NCBI GenBank assembly: GCA_000421325.1
Contig: ATWQ01000007.1
Location: 35,007 to 99,006, forward strand
DNA: 64,000 bases
Source of the DNA: an alpha proteobacterium SCGC AAA536-K22
Lineage (GTDB): Bacteria > Pseudomonadota > Alphaproteobacteria > Puniceispirillales > Marisalimonadaceae
Direction: 5' to 3'
A model generated the notes under the pieces. That model was not told where the DNA came from and did not search any database. It saw only the letters and a list, made by a program, of their open reading frames with translations. How positions within the stretch are numbered: the first letter of the stretch is position 1; every line of letters begins with the position of its first letter. Shown here piece after piece: positions 9,536-19,710 of this stretch. The position numbers and the translations under genes are program-made.

Positions 9536-10279
9536 TTAATGTAAATGTATTGCATCATGAAGATACATACATGTTAAAATGCTAAAAACGTAAGCTTGTA
9601 AAGCTGCAACTAAAAATTCAAGCCCAGTCAAACCTATAACTGCCATTAATGGTAAAATTGCTCCAACCTTTAAAAAACCACTAGCTGACCCCATCATTAT
9701 TATAAGACCAGCAAAAACCTTCATCATAGTATGACCGGCTAACATATTGGCAAATAACCTAACTGACAGGCTAATTGGACGAATAAAATAAGAAATAATT
9801 TCTATTGGAATTAGCAATGGAGCCAAACCAATAGGTACACCTGATGGGAAGAAGAATGTAAAAAATTTAAATCCATGCTTGAAAAGTGCAATTAGTGTAA
9901 CGCCTACAAAAACTATAGCAGCTAAAGTAAAAGTAACCGCAATTTGTGATGTAAAAGTATAACTATATGGGATCATGCCAAGTAAATTACCAAATAAAAT
10001 AAACATGAATAAGGTAAAAATAAATGGGAAATAAGCTTGACTCCCATTACCAGCATTTTCTTTAACCATGTTAGCAACAAAAAGATATGACATTTCAACA
10101 AGAGACTGAAATCTGTTAGGTACTAGGGCTTGTTTTCTAGCTCCAAAATATAAAAATCCTGCAGATCCTAGAATAGACAAGATCATAAATAATGACGCGT
10201 TAGTAAAAGAAATATCTATGCCCATAATATTTAGGTTATATAAAACTTTAATTGTAAATTGTTCAACAGGTGAATTCAT
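9536..10279 (-). CDS. atpB: F0F1 ATP synthase subunit a
   Basis: 247 residues with multiple membrane helices. The essential stator arginine is visible at residue 174 in LSVRLFANMLAGH, and the C-terminal LEFLVAALQAYVF helix carries the conserved Glu and Gln of the proton half-channels. Subunit a couples proton flow to ring rotation. It follows atpI by 19 bases and precedes atpE. Confidence 0.96.
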   Translation of the reverse strand: MNSPVEQFTIKVLYNLNIMGIDISFTNASLFMILSILGSAGFLYFGARKQALVPNRFQSLVEMSYLFVANMVKENAGNGSQAYFPFIFTLFMFILFGNLLGMIPYSYTFTSQIAVTFTLAAIVFVGVTLIALFKHGFKFFTFFFPSGVPIGLAPLLIPIEIISYFIRPISLSVRLFANMLAGHTMMKVFAGLIIMMGSASGFLKVGAILPLMAVIGLTGLEFLVAALQAYVFSILTCMYLHDAIHLH

Positions 10280-10298
10280 GATTTTTCTTTATTAAATG

Positions 10299-10598
10299 TT
10301 AAAAATATCCGATTTTGAGGCCCTTGCCAGTAACAACTCTCCAAAGGTTTAATATTCCAGCAGCTCCACCTAGCAAAAAAAATAAGATTAAAAACCAAGG
10401 GTTTGTATTTAACCACTTATCTAATGTCCAACCTATTCCTGCACCTACAAGTAAACCAGCTAGTAGTTCGGTAGCAACTCTAGAAAAGGTATTAACTAAA
10501 GTCTGGTTATTGTAATTATTTTTGTTTTCGTTTCCTTTTTTTGCTAATGCATTATCTATTCTTGAATTCAAATTTTCATCTTTTTTAAATGAGCTCAT
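10299..10598 (-). CDS. atpI: AtpI/AtpZ-type F0 assembly protein
   Basis: 99 residues: a charged N-terminal 40 residues followed by two membrane helices with ELLAGLLVGAGIGWTLDKW and FFLLGGAAGILNLWRV, the pattern of the short alphaproteobacterial AtpI. It is thought to help assemble the c ring or handle magnesium. First gene of the F0 operon, 89 bases downstream of smc on the same strand. Confidence 0.88.
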   Translation of the reverse strand: MSSFKKDENLNSRIDNALAKKGNENKNNYNNQTLVNTFSRVATELLAGLLVGAGIGWTLDKWLNTNPWFLILFFLLGGAAGILNLWRVVTGKGLKIGYF

Positions 10599-10687
10599 TA
10601 TATACTTTCAAATACAATGTATAAGCGTGCTTAAACTATTTTGACCTTACAAATAAGTCAAGAGTTTACTTGAAAAAAATTCATTAT

Positions 10688-13600
10688 TTAAGCTATATCC
10701 CTTATTTTATTTGCCTCTTCTAAATCAACGGATACTAATCTACTGATACCCTTTTGTTCCATTGTAACTCCAAATAATCTATTCATCTTAGCCATTGTAA
10801 GTCTATGATGAGTTACTACCATAAAATAAGTATTTGTCTCTTCAACTATTTTATTTAGTAGATCACAAAATCTTCCTACATTTGTATCATCAAGAGGTGC
10901 ATCTACCTCGTCTAAAATACAAATAGGTGCGGGATTACACAAAAAAACAGAGAAAATTAGTGAAATTGCTGTTAAAGCTTGTTCACCTCCTGATAAAAGT
11001 GAAAGTAGTTGCATTTTTTTTCCGGGTGGACTTGCTAAAACTTCTAAACCTGCTTGAAGAGGATCTTCACTACCAACTAATTTTAATTCGGCATTCCCTC
11101 CTCCAAAAAGTTTTTGAAAGAGATCTTTAAAATTTTTATTAACATCATTAAAGCTATTTTTTAATCTTTGTCTTCCTTCCTTATTAAGTTCAAAGATTCC
11201 ACTTCTAAGTTTTTCGATTGCTAGTTCTAAATCAATTCTTTCAGAAGACATGATTTCAATTTTTTCTTTTATCTCAATCATTTCTTCTTCGGCTCGCAAA
11301 TTTACGGCACCAAGTGATTCCCGCTCATTTATAAGACGTTGAACAGTTCTTTCTAATAACTCAATGGAAACATTTAAATTATCATTTTCATTAGAACCGA
11401 CAATTTCAAATAATTTATCTGAGTTTATTCGCAGTTTTTCAAAAACTCTAGTCTCAATATTTTGTATTTTATTTTTAGCAAGATTCAGGGAAGCTTCTAT
11501 TTTTATCATTTCTTCTCGAAACGATGAAACTTTTTGTTCTGCTTCTCTTTCTAATTTTTCTATATCATGGAGGTTAGTTTCACTTTGAACCAATTTATCC
11601 AATGCAATATTTTTGTCTTGAACAGCATTATCAATTTGTTTATTTAAATTTTCTTCTTTTCTTTCAAAATTATCTGGTAAACCAATTAATCTTTTTTGTT
11701 CATCTTTTAACTTTTTCAATCTTTCTTGCAAAGACAACAATCTTGTAGAAGCTTCATTTTCTCTTTTTTCCCAATTATCTTTTTGATTACTAATTTGCAA
11801 AAGGTTTCTAGCTTGAAAACTTTCATGTGTCCTAATTTGTTGTTCTGATGCCATTGCATCAGCTAACTCATTTCTACATTGATCAGCTTTATTTCTGATT
11901 TTTAATTCATCGGCTAAGAGAGATGGTAAATTTTGAGAATTATTTAATTGGTTTTCAAGTTCAATCAACTCTTTTTGAGATATTTTTTTTATATTTTCAT
12001 GCTCTTTTAATAAAACTTTAGATGAAACAAGTTTTGCATCTAATTTTGAGTTAGATAAATCTAAGGTGTTTAAATCTATAGTTATTTTTGATAATTGAGC
12101 TTCTAAGTTAAAAATATTAAGCTTATGTTGTTTTAAATTAAGCTGATTTTTACTAATTTTACTTTCTATGACATCTTGCTCTTTTTTAAGAGTTGGTAGC
12201 TTTTTTTGTAGTAATCTTACTCTTGCTATTTGTTGAAGTCTTTCGGAATAACTATTTTGAACTCCTTGAGGTTGGACAAAACCATCCCATCTCCATAGTC
12301 CTCCTTTGGAAGTTGTGAGCGCTTGCCCAAAAGATAAATCCTTTTGAAGTTTATAAGCAGTTTCTTGATCTTTAACTATTCCGACACCAACCAAGGCAAT
12401 ATCTAAGATTGAATTTTTCTCAATTTTTGAAATTATAGGGATTGCACCTTCAGGTAATTTAGAACTGCTGTTATTTTTTAAATCATTCCTCCAATATGTG
12501 TTGTTAAGTGAATGATATTGATTAGAATCAATTGGTGCTAATATTGTCTCGCCTAAAACGGATCCTATTGCTTTTTCTAGATTACCAATATTATTAATGG
12601 TTTTTTCTAGTGTGTTTTTATTTAAAGTGTCATCACCTAATATTGAAGAAAGAGAATTTAATTCTGCGTTAATTACATTAAAATTTTGGTCAGTATTACT
12701 CTTTTGTTCATTAAGTTTAACTTCTTTTTCCTCTAATAAATTTAATTCTTTTTTATTAGACATTAAATTTTGATTTTTACTTTTTAATAATTGTTTTATT
12801 TCGATTAATTGCTGATAATTTTCTTTTAAAAGATGTTCATCTTCCTTTGCATTAAAATCAGATATTTGAAGTTCAGAGTTTCTAATCTTTTCTCTTAAAA
12901 TGGATACACGCTTTTCAAGATCGGATTTATCAGATTTAATTGAATATATTTCCGAAGTTATAGAAGAAAGCCTCGAATTGGCTTCTTCTGTTTTAATTTT
13001 TAGATCTTTTACCAGTTTGAAGGCTTCATTTTTTTTGGTTAAAAAATTTGTTGATTCAGATTTTAACTTTTCTTCCTCTCCAAATAGGCTCAACAATGTT
13101 TTCTTTGCGTCTTGTTTGATTTCTTGTTCTCTATTTATATCTGTTTCGATTTGGAGAATTTGATTTAGGGTGTTGTTTAATGTTGTTTTTGCAGAGGACT
13201 TCTCTTCTTCTAATCTTATTTTTTCTATATTAAGAGATTGTAAAATTGTTAATTTTTCAGTTTCTATATTTTTTAACCCGGGTAGTTTATTTAAAATTTC
13301 TTGTTTCGCTTCAGTATGTTTCGATACATTAATTTTTCCATTATTTACATCTTCTTTGGCTATATCTAAATGATTTTTAAAATCATTGAATTCTCTTTCG
13401 GCTGTATTTAAAAGTGTTAAAAACAAAGTTGCTTCTGCTTTTCTTAATCTGTCGCCTACTGATCTGTATCTTGCTGCCTTTCTTCCTTGTTTTTCTAATT
13501 CTATAAGTTGATCTTGATAAGTTTGCTCAATATCCATTAATCTATTTAGATTTTCATTAGCTCCGTTTAATTTTAGTTCTGCCTCATGTCTTCTGTTATG

Positions 13601-14119
13601 TAATCCTTTTATATTTGCCGCTTCTTCAAGAATTACTCTTCTATCTTCAGGAGTTGAATCTATAATTTGTGCAATTCTACCTTGACTAACTATACCAGAT
13701 GATCTTGCACCAGTTCCATTATCAGCAAAAATTAATTGTACATCTCTAGCTCTAACTTGTTTTGAATTAACTCTATAAATTGATCCCTTTTCTCTTTCAA
13801 TTTTTCTAGAAATTTCAATTTCTGCAAGATGGTTAAAATTTGCTGGAGCCCTTCGCTCTGAGTTGTCTAATTTTATAGACACTTCAGCAAAATTTCTTGC
13901 TGGTCTTTCACTTGTACCTGCAAAAATAATATCATCCATCCCATCACCACGCATTTGACGTGCAGAATTCTCGCCCATAACCCATTTTATTGCTTCAACA
14001 ATATTTGACTTTCCACAACCATTAGGACCAACAACCCCAGTCAAGCCATCGTTGATTAGTATTTCAGTTGGTTCTAAGAAAGATTTAAAGCCAGAAATCC
14101 TAACAGATTTAAACTTCAT
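10688..14119 (-). CDS. smc: Chromosome segregation protein SMC
   Basis: 1143 residues with the full SMC plan. Walker A GPNGCGKSN is at residues 31–39 and a QGRIAQI-containing Q-loop follows near 147. Two long coiled-coil arms flank a hinge in the middle (about 510–620). The ABC signature LSGGEQ is near residue 1040 and Walker B ICILDEVDAPLDD near 1065–1077. It compacts and segregates the chromosome as a dimer with ScpA/ScpB, which are not in the window. The neighbourhood mutY–DUF721–dsbA–smc is typical of Alphaproteobacteria; here the F0 operon follows directly. Confidence 0.95.
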   Translation of the reverse strand: MKFKSVRISGFKSFLEPTEILINDGLTGVVGPNGCGKSNIVEAIKWVMGENSARQMRGDGMDDIIFAGTSERPARNFAEVSIKLDNSERRAPANFNHLAEIEISRKIEREKGSIYRVNSKQVRARDVQLIFADNGTGARSSGIVSQGRIAQIIDSTPEDRRVILEEAANIKGLHNRRHEAELKLNGANENLNRLMDIEQTYQDQLIELEKQGRKAARYRSVGDRLRKAEATLFLTLLNTAEREFNDFKNHLDIAKEDVNNGKINVSKHTEAKQEILNKLPGLKNIETEKLTILQSLNIEKIRLEEEKSSAKTTLNNTLNQILQIETDINREQEIKQDAKKTLLSLFGEEEKLKSESTNFLTKKNEAFKLVKDLKIKTEEANSRLSSITSEIYSIKSDKSDLEKRVSILREKIRNSELQISDFNAKEDEHLLKENYQQLIEIKQLLKSKNQNLMSNKKELNLLEEKEVKLNEQKSNTDQNFNVINAELNSLSSILGDDTLNKNTLEKTINNIGNLEKAIGSVLGETILAPIDSNQYHSLNNTYWRNDLKNNSSSKLPEGAIPIISKIEKNSILDIALVGVGIVKDQETAYKLQKDLSFGQALTTSKGGLWRWDGFVQPQGVQNSYSERLQQIARVRLLQKKLPTLKKEQDVIESKISKNQLNLKQHKLNIFNLEAQLSKITIDLNTLDLSNSKLDAKLVSSKVLLKEHENIKKISQKELIELENQLNNSQNLPSLLADELKIRNKADQCRNELADAMASEQQIRTHESFQARNLLQISNQKDNWEKRENEASTRLLSLQERLKKLKDEQKRLIGLPDNFERKEENLNKQIDNAVQDKNIALDKLVQSETNLHDIEKLEREAEQKVSSFREEMIKIEASLNLAKNKIQNIETRVFEKLRINSDKLFEIVGSNENDNLNVSIELLERTVQRLINERESLGAVNLRAEEEMIEIKEKIEIMSSERIDLELAIEKLRSGIFELNKEGRQRLKNSFNDVNKNFKDLFQKLFGGGNAELKLVGSEDPLQAGLEVLASPPGKKMQLLSLLSGGEQALTAISLIFSVFLCNPAPICILDEVDAPLDDTNVGRFCDLLNKIVEETNTYFMVVTHHRLTMAKMNRLFGVTMEQKGISRLVSVDLEEANKIRDIA

Positions 14120-14138
14120 TAATTATCCTTTATCAATA

Positions 14139-14777
14139 TTAAGAATTCTTAGCTTTAATTAGAGTTAAAAGCTCTTTTTCAAAATCTTTAAACGACAAAG
14201 CGCCTGAAATTTTATGATCATTATTTATAATAAATGTTGGTGTAGATTCTATATTGAAATTTTTGGATTCATTTTCCATTTTATTAATGATTTCTTGCAT
14301 AAGCGGAATATTCTTTAAAATTTCATCAAATTGTTTTGAAGAAACTCCAAATAATTTTGCGATAGAAAGTAATTCATCAAGTGGCTTTTTGGAATATGCC
14401 CACTGCTTTTGTTTTTTTAATAATATGGTTATAGCTTCTAAATATCCGTCTTTAGTTGGAAGTGTTCGTGCTAATGCCGCAGCAATAATAGCAAGCCTAT
14501 CAAGAGGATAGTCAATAAACTCTAATTGAACGGTTCCAGTATCAATATATTGCTCTTTAAGTTTAGGTAAGGTTTTAACATGAAAGTTCGCACAGTGACC
14601 ACAGGTTAGAGAAAAATATTCCTTGATTTTAATTGGTGCATTGTCTGAACCTATAAACTGTTTACGCATCTTATCATTTAATAGGTCTTGATTTGAATAA
14701 CTAAATTTAGGGAAAACACTAATAGCTAATAAACTTAACAATGTATTTCTTCTATTTACTGTAATTTTTTTTTTCAA
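14139..14777 (-). CDS. DsbA-like periplasmic thiol oxidoreductase
   Basis: 212 residues. An N-terminal MKKKITVNRR plus hydrophobic stretch ending near FSYS is a likely signal peptide. The thioredoxin-fold active site TCGHC has Cys59 and Cys62, and STPTFIIN supplies the cis-proline. The helical insertion between them fits the DsbA/DSBA-like thioredoxin_4 type. It likely introduces or reshuffles disulfides in the periplasm. It sits 19 bases before smc and downstream of the DUF721 gene, a conserved alphaproteobacterial arrangement. Confidence 0.88.
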   Translation of the reverse strand: MKKKITVNRRNTLLSLLAISVFPKFSYSNQDLLNDKMRKQFIGSDNAPIKIKEYFSLTCGHCANFHVKTLPKLKEQYIDTGTVQLEFIDYPLDRLAIIAAALARTLPTKDGYLEAITILLKKQKQWAYSKKPLDELLSIAKLFGVSSKQFDEILKNIPLMQEIINKMENESKNFNIESTPTFIINNDHKISGALSFKDFEKELLTLIKAKNS

Positions 14778-14854
14778 AACTTTTACCTTTAAAATTTATT
14801 TCTTAATTAATATTCTTATACACTAAAATAACTTATAAAATAATAAATTTTAAA

Positions 14855-15301
14855 TTATGAAAGCATTTTTTTTCGGGAAATTTCAAATCTTTGCATTGCT
14901 AATTTCAATTCTCCGTCTGGTAATACATTTGAAATTAAATCTGGATCATTAGTAAAAACTTCTTCCTGAAAATCATTTTCTTCTAATTGTTTAATATATC
15001 CAATTTCAGTCTGTATTATTTTGATTTTTGTTATAGCTTTATAACCAAATCTTGAATTTATTTGATTTAACAAAAATGGCGTCGCGTGTTGAATTTCTGG
15101 TCCAAAACCATTTTGAACCTTTATCGTTATTTGGCCGTCACTATTTTTTTTTCTACTAAATTTAATTTTATCAAGAATTGTAATTTTAGCGTACTGTTCA
15201 GCAATATAATTCCAATTTAGAAATATATGTGTTTGAATAGCACCAAGTCTACTTAACCTTTTTTCAACAATATTTTCTGTAATTTTTACTAAAGGCTTCA
15301 T
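14855..15301 (-). CDS. DUF721 (DciA-related) family protein
   Basis: About 148 residues from the ATG at 15301; a GTG four codons upstream at 15313 is the alternative, and neither has a clear ribosome site. The N-terminal 100 residues follow the DUF721 pattern: a KITENIVEKRLSRLGA helix, a conserved Trp (FLNWNYIAEQYAKIT), then strands ending in LLNQINSRFGYKAITKI. Some DUF721 members (DciA) load the replicative helicase DnaB, but this is not established for the alphaproteobacterial form. Location between mutY and the dsbA-like gene supports the family call. Confidence 0.78.
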   Translation of the reverse strand: MKPLVKITENIVEKRLSRLGAIQTHIFLNWNYIAEQYAKITILDKIKFSRKKNSDGQITIKVQNGFGPEIQHATPFLLNQINSRFGYKAITKIKIIQTEIGYIKQLEENDFQEEVFTNDPDLISNVLPDGELKLAMQRFEISRKKMLS

Positions 15302-15361
15302 ATTGTAAATCACGAATTTTTTAAATAATATTTTTAACGAATTAGCTATATATATATATCC

Positions 15362-16474
15362 ATGAATAAGACAAAAAAAGACAATTATAAAAATTTTTCT
15401 AGTTTACTATTAAATTGGTATGACAAAAATAGAAGAAGTCTGCCTTGGAGAGCTTTACCTGAGCAGTTACCAAATCCTTATTTTGTTTATTTATCAGAAA
15501 TTATGTTACAGCAAACAGTAGTTTCAACTGTTATTCCTTATTTTTCAAAGTTTTCAAAAAAATGGGATACTATTGACCAACTTGCTAGAGCAGATTTTGA
15601 GGAAATTTCTTCTTATTGGGCCGGTTTAGGTTATTACAGCAGAGCAAAAAATCTTCATGAAACAGCAAAAATAATTACTAATGACTATAATTCGATTGTT
15701 CCTTGTGACAGAAGAAAATTATTATCTTTTCCAGGAATTGGTAACTATACTGCTTCAGCCATAATGGCAATTGCATTTAATACTAAATCAAATGTTGTTG
15801 ATGGCAATGTAGAAAGAATATTTTCTAGATTATATGCTATTGATGAACCATTAGAAAGATCCAAAAAATATATTGAAGAAATTTCAGAAAAGCATTTGCC
15901 AAATCAAAGACATGGAGATTATGCTCAAGCATTAATGGATTTAGGATCATTAATTTGTATACCCAAGTCACCTAGATGCTCTTCTTGTCCTTTGATTAGT
16001 TATTGTAAAGTAGGAGGAACTGCAGATGCTAAAATATATCCTAAAAGGCTGCCAAAAAAAATTAAAAATAATAGATATGGTTTATTTTTTTGTTTAATAA
16101 ATCAAGACGGTGATATTTTAATGACCAAAAATAATAATAGAGGATTATTATCAAATATGGATGTAATTCCATCCATAGGTTGGTACGAAGAAGGTAAGAA
16201 TTATTTTTCAAAATCACCTACATTTATAACTAAAAAAGATTCTTTGTTAGGTCTTGATTGGAAAATTCTTGAAAAAATAATAATACATATATTTACACAT
16301 TTTAAGTTAAACTGCTCAATTGCTATAGCTTACATTGATAATAATGATATTTCGAAAGCTAAAATAGATAATAAATCTTATAGGTTTATCAACAGTCAAA
16401 ATTTACAAAAATTAGCCATACCAAGTTTGATCAAGAAGATTATTAAATATCTTCAAGACGAAAAAATATTTTAA
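15362..16474 (+). CDS. mutY: A/G-specific adenine DNA glycosylase
   Basis: 370 residues. The catalytic Glu46 is in LSEIMLQQT. The helix-hairpin-helix FPGIGNYTASAI is followed by Asp147 in VVDGNVERI, and the iron–sulfur loop has C-x6-C-x2-C-x5-C at Cys199, 206, 209 and 215. A C-terminal NUDIX-like domain (about 230–365) recognises 8-oxoguanine. The enzyme removes adenine mispaired with 8-oxoG. It is divergent from the DUF721 gene, and its stop is one base from the convergent purH stop. Confidence 0.95.
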   Translation: MNKTKKDNYKNFSSLLLNWYDKNRRSLPWRALPEQLPNPYFVYLSEIMLQQTVVSTVIPYFSKFSKKWDTIDQLARADFEEISSYWAGLGYYSRAKNLHETAKIITNDYNSIVPCDRRKLLSFPGIGNYTASAIMAIAFNTKSNVVDGNVERIFSRLYAIDEPLERSKKYIEEISEKHLPNQRHGDYAQALMDLGSLICIPKSPRCSSCPLISYCKVGGTADAKIYPKRLPKKIKNNRYGLFFCLINQDGDILMTKNNNRGLLSNMDVIPSIGWYEEGKNYFSKSPTFITKKDSLLGLDWKILEKIIIHIFTHFKLNCSIAIAYIDNNDISKAKIDNKSYRFINSQNLQKLAIPSLIKKIIKYLQDEKIF

Positions 16475-16475
16475 A

Positions 16476-18086
16476 TTAATGTTTGAAATGTCTCACTGAG
16501 GTGAAAGCCATGGCAATATTGCGTTCATCTGCTGCGGCTATTACCTCTTGGTCTCTGATTGATCCACCTGGTTGAATGACAGCCGTAACCCCTGCATCAG
16601 CAGCCGCTACTAAACCATCTGCGAATGGGAAGAATGCATCACTTGCAACTACACTTTCAAAAGTCATTGATGATTTTAATTTTGCCAATGTTGAAGATTT
16701 TTTAGCTTTCTCATTTGCTATCATCGTGGAATCTATTCTACTCATTTGGCCTGCCCCAATTCCAACAGTTTGTAGATCTTTAGCATATATGATGGCATTG
16801 GATTTAGTATGTTTTGCAACCTTCCATGCAAAGAGTAAATTATTTATTTCTAACTCCGTCGGTACTTTTTTTGTTACTATCTTAAGATCACTTCTTTGTA
16901 AAACTTTGTTATCGCGAGTTTGTACAAGCATACCTCCTGAGATAGATTTTATATCTAATCCTTTTTCAAAAGGTAAAGGTATAGATTCTGATGCTAAAAT
17001 TCTTACATTGGGCTTATCTTTAAAAATTTGAAGTGCTTCTTTAGAAACAGAAGGTGCAATTATTACTTCTAAAAATAAAGATTTCATTTCCTTTGCTAAA
17101 TCTAGACTTAATTCTCTGTTTAAAGCTACTATTCCACCAAATGCACTAATAGGATCTGTTTGTAGAGCTTTTTTCCAAGCTAAATTTATATCAGCGTTTT
17201 CAGCAACACCACATGGATTAGCATGCTTAATAATTGCAATTGCTGGCCGAGTAAATTCACATATTAGTTCAAAAGCAGCATTACCGTCATTAATATTGTT
17301 GTATGATAGTTCTTTTCCTTGAAGTTGCTTAGATAATGCAATTCCAATTCTAGTGTCATTCGTTTTATAAAATGCTGCTTTTTGATGTGGATTTTCTCCA
17401 TACCTCATTTCCAAGGATTTTTCAAAATCCATTGAAAATGTTTGAGGTAGGTCAATCGCGTTAATGTTTTCAATATTAAACCAGTCAGAAATTGCACGAT
17501 CATACTCATTAGTTAATTTAAAAGCTTTGCCAGCAAGATATTTTCTAAAAGTATATGAGGTTTCCCCTTTACTTTTAAGTTCATTTATAAGTTTAGAGTA
17601 ATCCTCAGGATCAGTCAAAACAGTGACAAACTCATGGTTTTTTGCTGCTGCCCGTATCATTGCAGGACCACCAATGTCAATGTTTTCAATAATTTCAATC
17701 TCATCCTTATTATTTTTCAATGTTTCTTTAAATTTATATAAATTAATAATTAGGAGATCAATTTCCTGAATATGATGTTTTTGCAATTGGTCTATATGGA
17801 CTGAATTATCTCTTCTGCTAAGTATCCCTCCATGTATTTTAGGGTGAAGTGTTTTTACTCTACCGTTTAAGATTTCTGGGAAATTGGTTTCATCTGAAAC
17901 ATCCTTAACTTGTATTGCATTTTCTTTTAAAAAATGAGCAGTCCCACCTGTAGATAAGATCTCTATATTATAATCATCAAGAACTTTAGCTATTTTTTCA
18001 ATATTAGTTTTGTCAGTTACTGAAATCAAAGCCCTTTTTATTTTAACTTTGTCAGTAAATAATTCACCACTGTCGACATTATTCAT
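16476..18086 (-). CDS. purH: Bifunctional AICAR transformylase/IMP cyclohydrolase
   Basis: 536 residues. The N-terminal MGS-like cyclohydrolase domain has RALISVTDKTNIEKIA, STGGTAHFL and GRVKTLHPKIHGGIL; the transformylase domain has RYGENPHQKAAFY, IKHANPCGVA and SDAFFPFADG. It catalyses the last two steps of IMP synthesis. It is the third gene of the order rsmB–heparinase–purH on the minus strand, which recurs in Alphaproteobacteria. No missing segments are seen. Confidence 0.96.
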   Translation of the reverse strand: MNNVDSGELFTDKVKIKRALISVTDKTNIEKIAKVLDDYNIEILSTGGTAHFLKENAIQVKDVSDETNFPEILNGRVKTLHPKIHGGILSRRDNSVHIDQLQKHHIQEIDLLIINLYKFKETLKNNKDEIEIIENIDIGGPAMIRAAAKNHEFVTVLTDPEDYSKLINELKSKGETSYTFRKYLAGKAFKLTNEYDRAISDWFNIENINAIDLPQTFSMDFEKSLEMRYGENPHQKAAFYKTNDTRIGIALSKQLQGKELSYNNINDGNAAFELICEFTRPAIAIIKHANPCGVAENADINLAWKKALQTDPISAFGGIVALNRELSLDLAKEMKSLFLEVIIAPSVSKEALQIFKDKPNVRILASESIPLPFEKGLDIKSISGGMLVQTRDNKVLQRSDLKIVTKKVPTELEINNLLFAWKVAKHTKSNAIIYAKDLQTVGIGAGQMSRIDSTMIANEKAKKSSTLAKLKSSMTFESVVASDAFFPFADGLVAAADAGVTAVIQPGGSIRDQEVIAAADERNIAMAFTSVRHFKH

Positions 18087-18161
18087 TTTATTTAACCGAT
18101 CTTTAATTTGATTATATTTACTTTGAAAATTGTTTTATTTATTACTGTATATAACTAAAAA

Positions 18162-19706
18162 TTACTTTTGTAATTGAAATGCCCAATTGCAAGAAATGAA
18201 CTTATAAGCTCGTATTTTTTCAAGCTTCATATTTATCATTATTTCTTTACAAGGAACAGGACCTTTTGGTGTGAACATGACTGAATCCTTAATGTCTATA
18301 TCTTGGTTATCAGAAGACATTTTCCAAACAAAGCCCTTAGAGTGTTTTAATAAAATTGAACCACTTCTAGTTTGAATAAGTTCAATGCTTGGATCTAAAT
18401 GAAAGTGAATATTCGCTCTTTTAGGGATAGTACCAATATTCCCAAGATTTATAATTTCGTCTTTGCCCCTTATTTCATTTTTTCTATTTGAAAGATATAT
18501 TTGTCTTTTGTGATTTATTCCAAAAATAGTATTATAACCAGAATGAGTTATATCTAATAAATTTCCATCTTTTGTCTTTCCGTATTTGATATTTAATATT
18601 TCAGTTTTTCTTTTTCCAGTTAGATCTATATTATTTCTATCGTCAATATTTAGAGTAGAATGAGCAGCAGAAGATGCTAATGAATTTTTAGCACTCTTAA
18701 TATTAGAGTTAATTAGTTCCCCTAGATTAGAAATGATTTTTTCTTTTTTATAAAAAAACTCAAAGGCGAATAAACTTGCTTTTGTATTTGTACTGACTAT
18801 TGGTTTTAAACCAATATCTACAAATACTAATGAGTCCATGTTGGATAATCTACAAAAACCTGTATCTTTGGCAACTTGAAAAATCCTATTTTTGTAACCA
18901 ATCCTATTTAAAGTTTGTTTTATAATATCTTTTGGAACTAAAGATCCACCGTGAAACCATGCAAAATGATCATTTGGCATCTGAAAGCTTCTGCAGAACT
19001 CTCCCATTTTAATTGTTTGTTTATGTAAGTTCTCTGCATCAACATTTCTTAAAATTCCAACTATAGATCGAATTTCTATTAGATGTCTTAATAAATTTAT
19101 TTGAAGCACAGGGCTTCTAGAGATATGTCCACCGTCAATGTTTGTTAAAATTTGAAGTTTTTCATCTATTAAATTTAATAATTCATCAATATTTATTATA
19201 TCGTCAAATAAGATTGATTTAGCTACTAAAATACCTTTGATTATTATTATTTTTTCTAAATGATTATTTGTTTCTGTAAGTTTTATCTCAAGATATTTTA
19301 TTTGTAGGGCAATGGAATATAAAATTTTTTTTTGTAAATCTAACTCACCACTCTCAGCAAACCATGAAAAATTAAAACTCCAACAAGTTATTCTTTCTGC
19401 CATTATTTGAGAGTCAAATTCCTTTGAAAGAAGATTATGCCTTTCATCTATCCAATTCGATACTAAAGAACGTGCTATGGATCTTGATTTAATACTTCCC
19501 TCAGCTTTTAAATCTCTTAAAAAGTTAAATTTGTTAAAATCTTTAATTAGTTTTGGGTTCGTTTTACCACTAATTATTTTTTTTCCAATTTCTGACTGGC
19601 CTTGCCAGTTATCAGTAAGCCGTCGAACAGGAGAACTTTGTCCAGTAACTTTTAGCTTTTGTTTGAGAAAATAATTATTTGTAATTAAATTTATAAATTT
19701 AAGCAT
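18162..19706 (-). CDS. Heparinase II/III family protein
   Basis: 514 residues. The N-terminal half is largely helical, like the alpha/alpha toroid of polysaccharide lyases. The C-terminal half has the beta-sandwich segments SSAAHSTLNIDDRN, SHSGYNTIFGINHKRQIYLS and ANIHFHLDPSIEL typical of the heparinase_II_III domain. The family name is historical: the substrate of the alphaproteobacterial gene placed between rsmB and purH is not known, and cell-envelope or exopolysaccharide turnover is only inferred. No export signal is obvious. It is four bases downstream of rsmB. Confidence 0.85.
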   Translation of the reverse strand: MLKFINLITNNYFLKQKLKVTGQSSPVRRLTDNWQGQSEIGKKIISGKTNPKLIKDFNKFNFLRDLKAEGSIKSRSIARSLVSNWIDERHNLLSKEFDSQIMAERITCWSFNFSWFAESGELDLQKKILYSIALQIKYLEIKLTETNNHLEKIIIIKGILVAKSILFDDIINIDELLNLIDEKLQILTNIDGGHISRSPVLQINLLRHLIEIRSIVGILRNVDAENLHKQTIKMGEFCRSFQMPNDHFAWFHGGSLVPKDIIKQTLNRIGYKNRIFQVAKDTGFCRLSNMDSLVFVDIGLKPIVSTNTKASLFAFEFFYKKEKIISNLGELINSNIKSAKNSLASSAAHSTLNIDDRNNIDLTGKRKTEILNIKYGKTKDGNLLDITHSGYNTIFGINHKRQIYLSNRKNEIRGKDEIINLGNIGTIPKRANIHFHLDPSIELIQTRSGSILLKHSKGFVWKMSSDNQDIDIKDSVMFTPKGPVPCKEIMINMKLEKIRAYKFISCNWAFQLQK

Positions 19707-19710
19707 AAAA

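Noticed and set aside
16576..17031. Open frame of about 151 codons opposite purH
   Set aside because: Lies wholly within the conserved transformylase domain on the other strand, no ribosome site or recognisable protein.
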